Assembly: GCA_014871385.1 (NCBI GenBank) | Contig: CM026426.1 | Location: 26,464,453 to 26,528,452 of the forward strand | Source: Ceratodon purpureus | Lineage: Eukaryota > Streptophyta > Bryopsida > Pseudoditrichales > Ditrichaceae | Length of the DNA stretch: 64,000 nucleotides | Direction: 5' to 3' | In this document: piece after piece, positions 33,206-45,812 of the stretch | Numbering within the stretch: position 1 is the first letter of the stretch | Layout of the letters: each line of letters opens with the position of its first letter | Translations under genes and position numbers: made by a program | The notes under the pieces: model-generated | Told to the model about the DNA's origin: nothing | Databases searched by the model: none | The model's input: only the letters and a program-made list of their open reading frames with translations

Positions 33206-35982
33206 AACAGATGGCATTCCTTGCCCACTCTCGATATGTGATTCCAGGGGTTGAATGGGCAGCTCCGTTTCATCAATTTACACTGACAGCGCGGGCCTCG
33301 AAATTTTACAAACTAGATTCAACATGAATGTTTTGTTGCCACCGCTGGTCCCAGTTTCGTTTTGTAACCAAGTTGGGTCAAGTCGATTCTGAAGTATATA
33401 AATTTTTGCACATAATTAGTGCGCTGTACTGGAGGTTCGTATTTTTTTTTTTTTTTGTGCAACGCTTTTGTCAAAAAGTTAATGATTATCAACCAGTTCC
33501 GACCAAGTTAAAGATGGCAGTTTCAGTTCTGATTTGGTGGCTGTTCAGTTTCAGTTCAGCTAATGATGGCTTGCTGCTAGTCCTGATGCTGATTTGGGAG
33601 CTGTGATCCCTACGGAATCGTATTATGCATTGAAGTTACTGCATTGGTTATTGTTGCCGATTCCTGCATTGCGCCGGCGCAGTGACTGATGTGATCTCGT
33701 ATGTGCTGCGTGTGATTGTTAGATGGTGCGGACTTTGAGGTTCGCAGTTCTAGCCATTGCCGGTTCGCGCTGGCGCCATTTCAGTGTATCTCTTTGGAGA
33801 AAGATATATTTAATTTGATTCTTATTTGATTCTGCTCCTCTTGCGACACTGTCGGCTCGCTTCGGATATCTCAGTTTTGGAAGGATATTACTCATTTATC
33901 CATCTTGATGGACTGTTTAATGAACAGTTTTAGGCTAGTTCCTATTTCCCTAACGTGTTTTTTAGATATTACATCAGGTTGGTTTCTTGTCCTTTTTTTC
34001 AAATCCTCTCTTTTTCCTTTATTATTGTGGATCTGTTGCAGGGATTATGATTTTGGTGCGCTGTTGAGCGTTACGTGCTGGGAAAGTTGTGGGATGCTGT
34101 TCTCCTTCTTCTATCGCAATCGATTTTATGCCGGGGTTTGTGTGATCAAGATTTGTTATCTTGATGAAACTCCTCCTACTTGGTGATTGGGGGATGGTTA
34201 AGCTTTAAACTGTCGTGAAATTTGGTACCTGGTTTATTCAGAATTATGGTGACCTTTATAATCTCGTTAGAATTTGACGTTTATTGAGTTTTGAATCTTC
34301 GAATAGCATCCTCTTTATGCTCCGAGAGGTGAGAAAAAACACTGTCCTGCTAGATATTTGTTTTATTTTATCATTTAAAGTGAAGCTTGATATCCTCATT
34401 TCTGTTTATATTTTCCTGTTCGTTAATGGAGTTTCTATCTTTGCTAAAACAACGATATAAATATAGTCCAATTTCTTCATGTGTATCTGCGGATTGTTTT
34501 ATTTGGAATATTAGCTGTCTCGTTATGAAAGAAGATAATTTGTGTTGCTCAGTCAGCCGTTGCTTGAATTCCTAATGACTGTCGTTTTTGTTTGCTGAGT
34601 TCTTGCACATGGCGCCAGCGCCATCTGTTTTTTTTAGTTTAATGTCGAAGATTTCATGTCGGGTTTCTGGTGGTACCTAATGAAAAATTCCATTCAATTT
34701 ACCAAACGGGTGGTGCAGGACCTGCCGGTGAAGGAATTGTTTGTTCCGATTGGTGAACTCATGTTCAAGAGTTTTTGCGCGAGACCAAACAAGCGCATTC
34801 ATGTTTGATTGTCTGTCAGTCTCGAATTAATTTCTGTAGACCCGAATGCTGTGGATTATGAAATTTTGTCTTCCTTTTGTGAAATTACAGTGGTGATTCC
34901 GGTTGGAAAGGAAGTCTATTTGGCAGACTTTATTCGTTCTCCATGCTTTGTAGTCGTTTTTCTTGCATACGCAAAGTACTGCCTGCATACGGTTTGTGTA
35001 TTCATCCGTCTTAGATGAGATTTGAGCGGCCTCTATTCATGTATTCGTATGTTTTTATTAGTCGCGTATATACCGATGTGTATATATTTCTGGAATTATT
35101 TTTTGATGTGATTGGATGAAGTACAGATCTGACAAACATGTTTTCTATCTCTGACTCGGGTATCGACTTTTTTTCATTACTGTGTATTACTGACCGTCTG
35201 GCCTATGTATAGGCAGGGCCGGGCTAGTTTGCGACCTATGCACTCTGAACCATGCACGCTCCAAAGCTGTCCTCGGTTCCTCAAAGCCTGCCAGCTTCAT
35301 CAATGGTGATCATTATTGTTGTGTAAACTTTTGTTCCATGGCGACCTTGATTCTGCAGCAATGAAGTTGAACAGGACTTGTGATCAATTGATCCACTCAT
35401 CTGAGTACGTTTCCAGAGCATTTGTTTGCTTGTAAGGATTCAAGGCGTCTTTAATGGTGAAACAAATGAGTGTCTAAGTCTCTATAAGTGCCCTTTCAGT
35501 AAACCCCGCCGCTAACTGATAAGTTTGTTGGTAGGCTTCGTATAACTGATCTTCCTTTGTTTTCTGTGCTTACTGTATTTTCCTAATCTTCAGAGGTGGG
35601 AGTAATGGAGTTTGGAAGATGAGTCACACACTTGATGGCATCATCACACACTTGTTCTTTTCTCGAATACATGTTATTATATAAAGCTAATTATATAAAA
35701 GAGATACAAATTATAAAGGCTCAAGGCTGATTCTCTCTTTTTGATTGACCATGTCTCTTCTCATTCTACAAGTCGTTGCCATCTCTAGAAAAACTAGGGA
35801 GTTCCATCATTTGAAGCCATCAAAACTTCATACCAATCATATGATGATCTGTTAATTTTTATGTTAAGTAATTTTTATTCTTGTGGCTTCTAATGCATCC
35901 TTTCTGCAACGCAGATATCCATTATGTCATTGCATGTTTTGGTCACCTACTCTGCCTCGTCATCTTCTTGATCCTTCTGTAG
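33206..35982. other. intergenic stretch
   Basis: No gene supported. Motif copies occur at 34611-34622 (exact), 33670-33681 and 33766-33777 (near). Beyond 34.6 kb the motif disappears. Confidence 0.45.
34611..34622 (+). repeat. dispersed GGCGCCAGCGCC motif (last exact copy)
   Basis: Exact 12-mer flanked AT...AT. No exact copy follows it in the remaining 29 kb. Confidence 0.85.
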
Positions 35983-38062
35983 ATGTCCAAGAGAATCCCT
36001 TCCAATGCCAAAGGGCTTGAATACCCTCTTAAGGTAACCTCTGTGTGGCGTAAGTTTGTTGCCGTGCTCTTTGGAGTCGTGGGATTGGCAAACTTGGTGG
36101 TTGGGTGTACCTCTACTCCATTGCACGTACGATTGCAACACACGAGGATTTTATCTATTGCGTGGTGCAAGGGGTGTTCGGATCACAATCGCCAATTCCT
36201 TGATAATCAGGTATGGACCTTGAACAACATTGAAACGCAAGCAGATTATAGACTTCAGACCTCTGTCATCACACAACCTCAAAACAAAATGTTTGCGTAA
36301 GGTTTGCGTCTAAATCAACAACAAAAATAATATCTCCACGAGCTATCTCACCCCGGTCATCACATGAAGTTGGCTAGCGAATGAAACAAGCTAGCATAAG
36401 TCCGAATCTTCAGAGTCAAAGCTTCTTGAGTGGCAAAATTTTATGCTTCCTCTAGAGAATTGATGTAGCTCGCATACCTTCATAGGTCTGCACATCAAGA
36501 TGATGCTTCGCAAATAACAAAGGTCAATTTGCACTCGCAGGTAGCAATAGAATCAGTGTTGCGCTGAATCATATTGTAAGAGCACTTGTAGTAGCCATTT
36601 TTTTATTCTGTTGAAGTAACATTTTTTTATTAACTTTCTGATCACAATGTGAGACAATGCAATTAATGATTATAGAGTGAGTCATTAATTCATTCCTGCA
36701 AGTACTAGCTTAATAACGTACTCCATCAAGAGCTTCACTTAACCATGTTTGCCCATGTGTCCAGGCTGCAGAATACCTCAAAAAAGTGGCTTACATATGG
36801 TGGATATATATTCACCTTCCTCTCTACATGCAGTAACCGTTGTCAACACCCTAACCAAACTCTACAAGGATCCATGACAGACAACCCAATCACATTTTTC
36901 CTCCCAGTTGCTTCATGGCCAATTACGTGCCTGCTCATTGCATGTGCAATTTGGAGTGCAAGACAAACATCCACTGAGCCATGTGCACGACACAATGGCG
37001 GGCTCACTGAGCCTCTCCTCAACGGCCAAAACAGGACCAAGGAAAGATTGAAAACGCCGTAATATGCTAATGCAAGTCCTTTGAGTAGATTGCTGTTCAT
37101 TTGGTTGGACCCTCTGCTTGCCCTTGGGCAGAAGCGCCCAGTGCAGATGAACGATGTTCCTCACTTGAGCGAAGAGCTCCAGGTACAAACTGCTGCTGCC
37201 AAGTTTCTGCAAGCATGGGAAGCCCAGAAGGAACAGAACCCAGAGAAGCAGCAGTGGAAGGCTATGGGAGTGAATGCGTTCTGTGCCCTGGGGAAGACCT
37301 TGGCACTCGCTTTTGGACCATTGATTCTGCAGCTGTTTATTAGATATGAAAGTTGGGGAGAGATTGTTTGAGTATGAGGGATACGCTCTTGTTTTTGTGC
37401 AAGATTTTGGAATCTGTACTACAGAGGCATTCGTATGCTGGATCAAGAGTGGTCGGAATGAAGCTCCAAATAGGGCTTATTGCCACCATCTACCAAAAGC
37501 AGCTCAAGTAAAGCATGCATAAGTTCTCGGTTTCCTAGTTTTTCTATGTTTCTTAGTTATCAACATGTTTGACTATTTAGCAATTCTTAGAAAATGGGTA
37601 ATCATGCATTAGTTTAATAACTAAATTTTAATAACATTAAATAGAATTCAGTCCAAGCAGTATCTAAACAGGGATTCACACCTGATGCCCATTTGAGTTT
37701 TTCGTATTATATAGGGATCATAACTCGAATTCTCTTTGAATTCAAGTTTGGATGACTGGGCAAATTGCGGCTTCATTAAATACGGTAATTGCAGGTTATC
37801 AAGTACAGGTCAAGCAACGCATGGAGCTGGAGAAATTGTGAACTATGTTTCAGTGGATTGCTACCGGCTTGGTGAATTTGCTTGGTATTTCCACCAAATT
37901 TGGACAACGCCTCTCTCACTTGTTATTGCGTCTGTCATCCTATTTTACACCCTTGGACAAGTCACCTTTACAAGGTTGGCTATGGTTGGCATGACAATAG
38001 TGCTCAACACTCCACTTGCAATCAAGAAGACAATGACTACAGTTCAGGAAGATGATGACTAA
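35983..38062 (+). pseudogene. truncated ABCC (MRP-type) transporter pseudogene
   Basis: Plant ABCC transporters are vacuolar ATP-driven pumps with TMD0-TMD1-NBD1-TMD2-NBD2. Only the 5' part survives here. From about 36,745 one frame gives a membrane helix (FLPVASWPITCLLIACAIW), the conserved linker TEPLL, an in-frame TAA (37060-37062), then SRLLFIWLDPLLALGQKRPV, the hallmark ABCC segment before TMD1. Frameshifts near 37,360 and 37,395 are needed to reach KILESVLQRHSYAGSR and IATIYQKQLK. A proper intron (37508-37794) joins in frame to LSSTGQATHGAGEIVNYV and the helix region WYFHQIWTTPLSLVIA, ending at 38062. No Walker or ABC signature exons follow. The GEIVNY...FHQIWTT pattern resembles the AtABCC4/8/10/14 group. 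The 35,983-36,165 part (possible TMD0) is weak. Confidence 0.7.
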
Positions 38063-39380
38063 TTTCAGAGGGAGGATGCAATTCTCATATTGTAAGCATG
38101 TGGACTTCATCCTTTTGAAGGTTTGCAACTGTGATCCCGACGCCGACCTTTCCATCCACGCGCCTACCTTTAGCTTCAACCTAGGTTTGCCCACTATAAG
38201 TCTAGAGCCTAGGTTCTTCACAGCGCACGATGGCCACTTCATTTGTCAAGTCTTTACTTTTAGAATCTTTCCTCGTACTGCGTCTGCTATACAATTTTTG
38301 TATTGTCTTTTTCAATATATGAGGTGATGCCATTGGAAGAAATTGCATTGTGTATCTATATATTTAACCAACCATGTTTTTTCACATTGCACAAGTACAC
38401 TATGCACCTCGTATCCACTCCATAATGCACTATTAATAAGCCCTATTTACAACTTCTTCACTGCCAACCAATATTTTTGAATGGTCATTTTATTGATTGA
38501 ATTTAATGCGTTTAGATTTGCCACTTGTCATTTCAGCATATCTACCAACCTTCGGCTGCACTAAAAGACAAGCTACTATGAAGTCTATTTGTTGCCCCCC
38601 ACTTGGCATTTGTCCTAAGTGGAAGTGTTCCAACAATGGCACACCCGCTCTTAATTTACTTTATGCGCCCTTAGAATAAGTTCCGGGCGGGATCTTGCCA
38701 ACCTTTGAGTATGCATGAGGTGGCAAGGGCGCCTTGGCCACCTCATTGGGCACTAAAATCTCACTTGTATCATCAGCAGCTGAAGGGTCTCCTCTCAAAT
38801 TTGATCGGACATTGACATCCTCCGTCACAGTAAGCCCTTCGCCAAAGACATTCACCTCCTCTTCCACCACGACCTCCACATATGGTTGAAATGAGCCAAC
38901 AAGGTCACCAAGCAAAACAGCAATAGCCCCAACATCTTCCATAATCTTTGGACGACATTGCCTACTCCTAGAAACACATTTTTGGAAAAAAAAAAAAAAC
39001 AATCGCAAAAGAAGAAGAGATGGTCAACAACACAAGCTTCAGTGTTGCGTTGTGTAGCGCCTTTGAAAGCCGGCCATGAAAAATCTAGATGACATTCATC
39101 ACCCTGAAGATAATGATAATCAAGTGAGATAAAATAATTAATTACATCATCCCATTCTACTAGTTAATGAAAGCATGGAGATAGGAAAAAGAATAGTGTT
39201 TTTCCAAACCTACTACTCAAAATGTCTACGATTATAGGTCCAACCCTAAACTCTAAAAAGTTTAAGATGCCAAGAATATTCTAAGAATAATCAAATTCTC
39301 TATTTCATTTTCTATTTTTAGCATAAATTTTCTATATTTGGATTTTGTTCCTAATTCTCAGTTCTCCGCTATCTAAATCT
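38063..39380. other. intergenic stretch
   Basis: One minus-strand frame (38661-39008) gives a 115-residue acidic polypeptide with no recognised domain. I see nothing else. Confidence 0.25.
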
Positions 39381-40480
39381 CCGCTCTCCTCTCTCGCCCC
39401 ATCGCTCGCATACAAGTCTCGTCCCCACAGTCATCTGTAGAGCATTCTCTTCTATTGCCACCAACTATTGCACAGCCAAATGAATCTACCACCGCGTAGG
39501 TAGCTGCTCCGAATCCACGCATCCAACCAGATCCTCTCCTTACGCGTTTGGATATCGTTCTTTTTAATGCCCTGCGGATTCAGCCAGCCGACTATACAGC
39601 CAACTTAGGCTGCACATCTGGTTGCCAACCCGTCACCTACGACCAGATAGCAGCATTCACAGGCACCGCTTGCTACCCAACCTCAACATAACCAGGAGCC
39701 AGCGCCACCACTAAGCTAACCTACTCGACCTCCTTACGCTAGTTCTTCAAGAGGGCCAATAAATGACTCCCCCGATAGTTTTCCAGTCGGCATCAACCCG
39801 CCTTCAGAGTTCCATCTCCTGATGAACAATCCGCACGCCATGGCACCTATTCATGTTAGAGCACGTGCAGCCGCCTGTCAACTCGAGGCTACCCAGCAAG
39901 CAACCAACACTCGGGCTACAGAGCTTGACCCTCATGTTTTAGGGCTTACCCTACAAGACGCTGACCTTGGTGGTTGTTTGTAAATGACTGCGGACGCCTG
40001 TGATTGGCTGATCTTGGAGAATACCAACCTGCGCAGCACAATCAACATTTTACAGACCGAGTTGGCTGCGAGAGCTCTACAGCCAGCTCAACCAACACCC
40101 TTTACTTGACGATTGGAGCTCAAGCAGAGCACCAGTCCACGCTTGATTCAAGCCGACGCCCTCCCCTTGGAGAATCAGCGTTTGAAACTTGAGTTAGTGA
40201 CATTCTCTCCCTTTTCATGAGCTCAGCTGCGCTATTTGCGACCATGCCGCCACCAAGTAGCAAGACCTCAACACAGCCCTTACCGCCTACAAAGCCGACT
40301 ATGCCCGGCAATAGCGGTGGTTGACTCGGTTTGAAGACCGCGACCCTACTTCCGAGTTGTAGCTAGAGGATGACGAGCCGACTTGTGCAGAGCCGACCTC
40401 TACAGCCGACTAACTAAGCCGCTCCTTCATCCGTCTTCCCCAAGCGCCTCCAGCCTCGAATAAGCTTTTTTAGTTAAGAG
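39380..40480 (+). pseudogene. decayed coding-like remnant, possibly retroelement gag
   Basis: Pieces of one plus frame read as Ala/Gln/Leu-rich helix (RARAAACQLEATQQATNTRA, then LRSTINILQTELAARAL) broken by several stops. Pro/Ser/Thr-rich sequence surrounds it. Such coiled-coil, charged sequence is common in plant LTR-retrotransposon gag regions, but I see no protease, RT or integrase motif, so the assignment is tentative. Confidence 0.25.
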
Positions 40481-43400
40481 TTTTTTAGCTCTCTCTCTTT
40501 TTTGATATTTTGATTAGTCACTATTTTTCCCTTCTTTAGGCAGGTTTTAATTGTCCACCTTTTCCACTGTCCTTCGCATTTCTGAGGACAGAACTACCGG
40601 AAAAAGGGATAATTTTAACCAGAGACACCACCGTTCTCCCTCCTTAGTTCCATTTTGCCTCCTCTCAGTTTCATCCTTAGTCCCCCGACAATCATCTAAC
40701 CGACTTGGATGAACTCTGTCAAAGCCGACTTGGATGAACTCTGTCACAGCCAATTTGGATGAATTCCGCATGTTTTCATAGGGTCTAAGAGGCAGCTTTA
40801 GGATTTCCGATAATCATTCTACACTAAAGCACGTCGAGTCAGAGAGATCTAAGAGTTGATAGGAGCGGTTGTACCTTGTTTTTGGGTTGTTTTGACCCAT
40901 TTTATGCGGTTTTGACCTCTTTTTCACTTGTAATTGTATGTTTCCATCACTCTTTCAAGGTTTTGAGTGCCCATTTTAGTTGGGTTTTGTTGGATTTTGA
41001 TGAGTTTGTGAAGGGTTTATGTCTAGTGGTTAAATTCTCCCTTTACGAGTGACATCCTAAATCCTTGCATAATTCTTATCCACTTTTGAGTGTTTGATGT
41101 TTTGTCAATGCTTGGATTGATAATTTCTTAGAGTTATTGCTTTGCCTAGTTATTTCCAAATCTCATGACACAATTTGATATATGTCTTTCTAACCATTGA
41201 AGCAGTTCAAACATCAATTCAATTGGAAATCTTGTACATGTATTTAGAATAGAGTAGAAGTGCACACCGTTGTCGGGTCATTGCCTTCTCAAGTGTATTT
41301 GTGTATTTTTAATTGATTTACTATTAGATATTTGATGTCACATTGTAGGATTGTTTTTAGATTTCTCAAATTTAGAAGATCATTTAAATATAAGTGTACC
41401 CCATGTAGGACATTTTAAACAACAACCTGAATTATGTACGCTAGAAAGTCCATCTTGAATTTTGATGGCGGTAAATGAATATATATACGTTCTCTACTGA
41501 TACTGAACAACATTGTAAGTTCTTGTAGGTTGATTTGTAGGATATTTGGAATCAACACCATGAATTCCATAAACTAAGTTTTCATCTTACTAAATCATTG
41601 GATTGGACTATGTAGTAGAAGATTGGATTTTTGTGGCACAAAACAATGTTTTTTACGTTCAAGTGCAAAAGTGCAAGCCAATCAACGTCCTCGGCGTGTC
41701 CTATCATCAATGGATTGCACAAGACCCTATGATATTAAATCGAAGTTGTGGACAAACTCAAAAGTAGAATGATTTGTAGAAGAAAGACGCATCCAAGAAC
41801 TGTCATCCATGCTTATGCACAAGCAAATAATTTCTTGTATAGGAAATTATATCAAAAATAGTATACACCGTTTTCTAGAAATATGGGATCTGGATCAAAG
41901 GTCAAAATTTTAGAATCCATTCAAGTGGAATATACTAAATCATTTAGAAAGATACACATGCAAATTTACAATGACAAAATGGTTGCTAGAGTATTAAGAA
42001 TTAGTCATTGAAGCAATATTGTTTCCTAAAAACATGTAACCTAGTATTTTACAGCATGTTTTCCTTAACCAAATTCTTTTGTGAATAAATTTTTTATTTA
42101 TGAATCCATATCTATACAATATTCTAATCTACTATGTGCACTTATTATTGTCAGCTAGTGAGGTCAAAGTTATATTAAGCAAAGTTTTATAGTTTTGAAT
42201 TTTGCAATAAACATCATGTAACAACATTATATTTGAATTGAAACACATGCTTTTTAAATGTTGTCATGTTTTTTAAGAAAACTATGAGTAGTTGATAATG
42301 GTGAACAATAAGATAATCTTTTCCATTCAATAGTGTGCACAAGACAAGTACTAAATTTAATTGTTCATTGTCATAGACAATTGTCTTCAAAAACATTAAT
42401 TTTGAAATCAACTTCAAGACTATATAGTTGTAATGTAATGTTTTTAGCATAAGCATCGAGAATCAATGCTATTATGACAAGTGTTGATATGGGCTCGAAA
42501 GACAAGCTAGAGTGGTAATAACAAAGAGAGCTATAAAAGGAATTATGAAAGAAGGTGACGTTATTGATTGAATTGTGATGTTCCACTATCAATCTGCTTT
42601 GCGTAATTTAGACATTTATCATTGTGGAATTAATCATGAAAATCAAAATATTTTGGTCCTAGGTGTGGTAAACCACAAAGTATAGCTTCTAAATTTGTAA
42701 AGCAGGTATAAAATCTTTGAAGGCAATGCAATTTATTTTGAAGATGAAAAATGAAGATCATTTTTCAGAGTTTGATCCAATTAAAGATTTTGAAGATGGT
42801 CAATATGTGGCTATGAATATTAGCATATAGAAGAAGGTATGAAAGATTGTTTTTTTCTAGGAAAGGCGTGGATGATGAAGAATGTCCTTTCAAGTTCAAG
42901 GTTGATGAAAGTTACATGGTATTGGCCCAAGTCAACAATGGCCGAAGAGAATACATAGAAATGTTCAAAGTCAAATATTGTATTAAATAAACAATGGATT
43001 TCTTCTTATGAAACATTAAATTTGGTGGACATAAATAACACCATCATATCAAGTGATCATCATTTTAAGGATGAAACTATTGTTATTTGACAAAAAGAGG
43101 TATTTATTCTAAAAGCAATGAAGTTTCATATATTGGGGCATATGGTGCAACAATCTTGAGCAACAAATGATGAATGACTTTAAAGCAACTTACATGTTTT
43201 AGATTAAAATAAATAAAATAGAATAAGTATATATATATAGAAAATATCCTAGCCATATCAAATATAATGTTAGACGTAAGAAGTTTTTTTGTGGATCTAC
43301 TATTTTCAATCTATTGATTTAACTTATATTAGTATACTTTGTTTGATCTAAGACCTCTAGATGATTTATCAAACCAAATGTAATGAAATTTTTGATGTTG

Positions 43401-44888
43401 ATGTTTATATAAGAATGTGTTTTAGAGAAAAATCAAATGATGCCAAAAACTTCCAAGAAATCAATTTTCAAATTTTTGTTGATACAAGAACAAAGTCTGA
43501 TTTTCCTAAGCCAAGTATATTTTTCCCAAAAACAAATTTATTATCAAATCATAAATTAAGATTAATTAATTTATTTTTAAACTAAAAAATAATATTATAG
43601 TTAAAATTAATTGAAAGCTAGAAGTACTTTGTTTTTGCATCAATAACTTTATAAAGTAGTCGTAGTATATGTTTTGGCTATATAGATTTAGAAGGATTAT
43701 GGAAACAGATATTTATTTGTGCCAAAGGTATAATGATTTATGGCGACCGATAGGCTACAACATACTTCTGTCAACAAAAAATATGAAGAAAAATCAACGT
43801 TGTGACTTTTGTTGTCATGTCTTTTGGTATCATTGGTCCTATGGTCGTGAAAAGAAAGAAGAGATTGAAGTTGGAATTGGAAACTTGAAAGGTTGTTTGA
43901 AAGTTTATTTAGATTATATGGATGGCCATACAAAAGGTTATTGCAAAACTTATTTCAAACAATATTTCTTACTTGTTAGTTTTGATTTTTTTCACAAAGT
44001 GATCTTCAAGCAATTTTCAATTTTACACATTGTAAATCATCATTCAAAAAATGAGTAATTATGTTTTTAACTTTACTTTAATTTCATCAACGAGGTACTC
44101 AGATAAGGTTTTTACCCAAGAAAATTACAAAGGGAATTGGAAGGTGTCGGCGTGGTTGTGATTGTCGTCAATATACCCTTGCTTGCAACTTCCTAAATAT
44201 ACATCTAAATATACATTTATCTATTTACTCTACAAATGTGAGACTTCACACTTTTCTTACAAGTGTCGCAATAAAAACTTTATTGTGAAATATTTTAATT
44301 TATCTTCAAATTAAAGAATATACAGTTTGTACCAAAAGACATGATAAATTATAATTTTTGTCGACAATTGTGCGTAGCATTTTGTAGCTTCATTTTAGTA
44401 TCTTCAAAATAAATCATTTCCATATTTCTTATTCTTATAATTTTTCAATATTTTAGTTTCTTTTGGAGATTTGTTTTGGATGAATTAGTTATGGTACTAC
44501 AATAGTAATCATTTATGTAGACTTTGGACAAATTTTAAGAAGAAATAAAATAACAAGTTTTCATGTGTTTGGATGTTGCCATTTCAATAAGAATTGTCAA
44601 TGAGATACGAATAGAAAAAACCATTTCAATGAAAGAAATGAAAAGACACTTTTTTATGATAATCCACCTTGTAAAACACTACAAACCATGGAATAATCAC
44701 AAAATAACAATTTGAGAAGATTTATGTTAGATGTTTCATTATATGAGACAAAGATAGGTTTTTTATTGAACCATGAATTACAATAAGTCTAAATATTATA
44801 GGATTTGAATTATTGATTGTAAAAACTGGAAAACATATCAATAGGCGCAACTTTTTATAGTTAAAAACAATAAAGAAGCCAAATAAGA
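40481..44888. other. AT-rich intergenic stretch
   Basis: Only short frames with no recognisable domains. The 43,361-43,585 and 43,669-44,058 plus frames are unassigned. No motif copies or strong repeats noticed. Confidence 0.35.
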
Positions 44889-45812
44889 ATGTTGGTCTCT
44901 ATTGAAAGTGAGAAGTCTAGATTACAAAGAATATTTGAAAATAGCAATAGAAGGATAGGGGTATCACAGTATAATAGGTGGAGTGACAATGACCAAGTAA
45001 CCAATGAAAACGTGCAATTGATTAGAAAGCAGATGCAAAAATCAATTAATGAACAAAAACAAAGGTTAGACATTCTTGCCAATGAAGTAGTTGATCGCGA
45101 GACGGTATTGAAAGTCATGCGAAATGAAGGGCAAAAAGAACTAACAAAGAGAAAGCTCAAAGTCGAAATTCAAGAGCGCATGAAACACATGAAGGAATTA
45201 CAAAACAACATATCTCGTCAAGAGCGACAAAATAAACAAAGTAAATTGGAAGCACTTTTAGTGGATTCAAACAATTGTTGTCAAGCTACCTACAATGCAC
45301 AAAAAGAGAAGAACAAAACAAATGGGAAAATACAAGGTGGCTACTCGTCTCATTCTAAACGCTTACTTGAACATAATCTAAATAATCGTGAAATGCCTCG
45401 GGCAAATCATCGTCGTTATAAACATTCAAATAGTCTTTCAGCAATACCAATCGTCTTACTTCATAGATTGGAATCAAATATAGAACAAGCTCTAACACAA
45501 ACCAAAGAACACAACCAACATTACAAGAAAAATCAACATCTACATCATCAGGAAAATTTTAAACATCAATATCACAATGAAAACCACCAAAATCACAATG
45601 AAAACCACCAAAATCACAAAGAAAACCACCAACATCACAAAAAAAACCACCAACATCATAAAGAAAACCACCACCACGGTCATAAAGAAAACCATTGTGA
45701 TGATGTTGACCAGAGATTAGATGGTGATTCAAAACATTCTAGACATCATAAAACAAGGTGCCAAAGCAAAATTGGCTTGAAAAATAATGTACATCCAAAG
45801 CATAACATTTAA
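44889..45812 (+). CDS. coiled-coil protein with Asn/His-rich repeat tail
   Basis: An ORF of 307 codons starting at ATG 44889 in an AT-rich setting. Residues about 1-110 are highly charged and heptad-like (LIRKQMQKSINEQKQRLDIL, KVEIQERMKHMKELQNNISR), a probable coiled coil. The middle is polar. Residues about 220-275 consist of a degenerate 7-residue unit NHNENHQ/NHQHHKE, encoded by a 21-bp tandem repeat. The His-rich tail could bind metal ions or simply reflect CAY/AAY repeat expansion. I do not recognise a family. It might be the last exon of a longer gene, since a frame this long is unexpected by chance in this low-GC sequence. Confidence that it is a gene is moderate. Confidence 0.4.
   Translation: MLVSIESEKSRLQRIFENSNRRIGVSQYNRWSDNDQVTNENVQLIRKQMQKSINEQKQRLDILANEVVDRETVLKVMRNEGQKELTKRKLKVEIQERMKHMKELQNNISRQERQNKQSKLEALLVDSNNCCQATYNAQKEKNKTNGKIQGGYSSHSKRLLEHNLNNREMPRANHRRYKHSNSLSAIPIVLLHRLESNIEQALTQTKEHNQHYKKNQHLHHQENFKHQYHNENHQNHNENHQNHKENHQHHKKNHQHHKENHHHGHKENHCDDVDQRLDGDSKHSRHHKTRCQSKIGLKNNVHPKHNI
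45572..45675 (+). repeat. 21-bp tandem repeat encoding NHNENHQ units
   Basis: About five copies of AATCACAATGAAAACCACCA plus A, increasingly diverged towards the 3' end. Confidence 0.8.

Noticed and set aside
38661..39008. 115-codon minus-strand ORF
   Set aside because: No recognisable domain, begins in a homopolymer run, no splice or promoter support.
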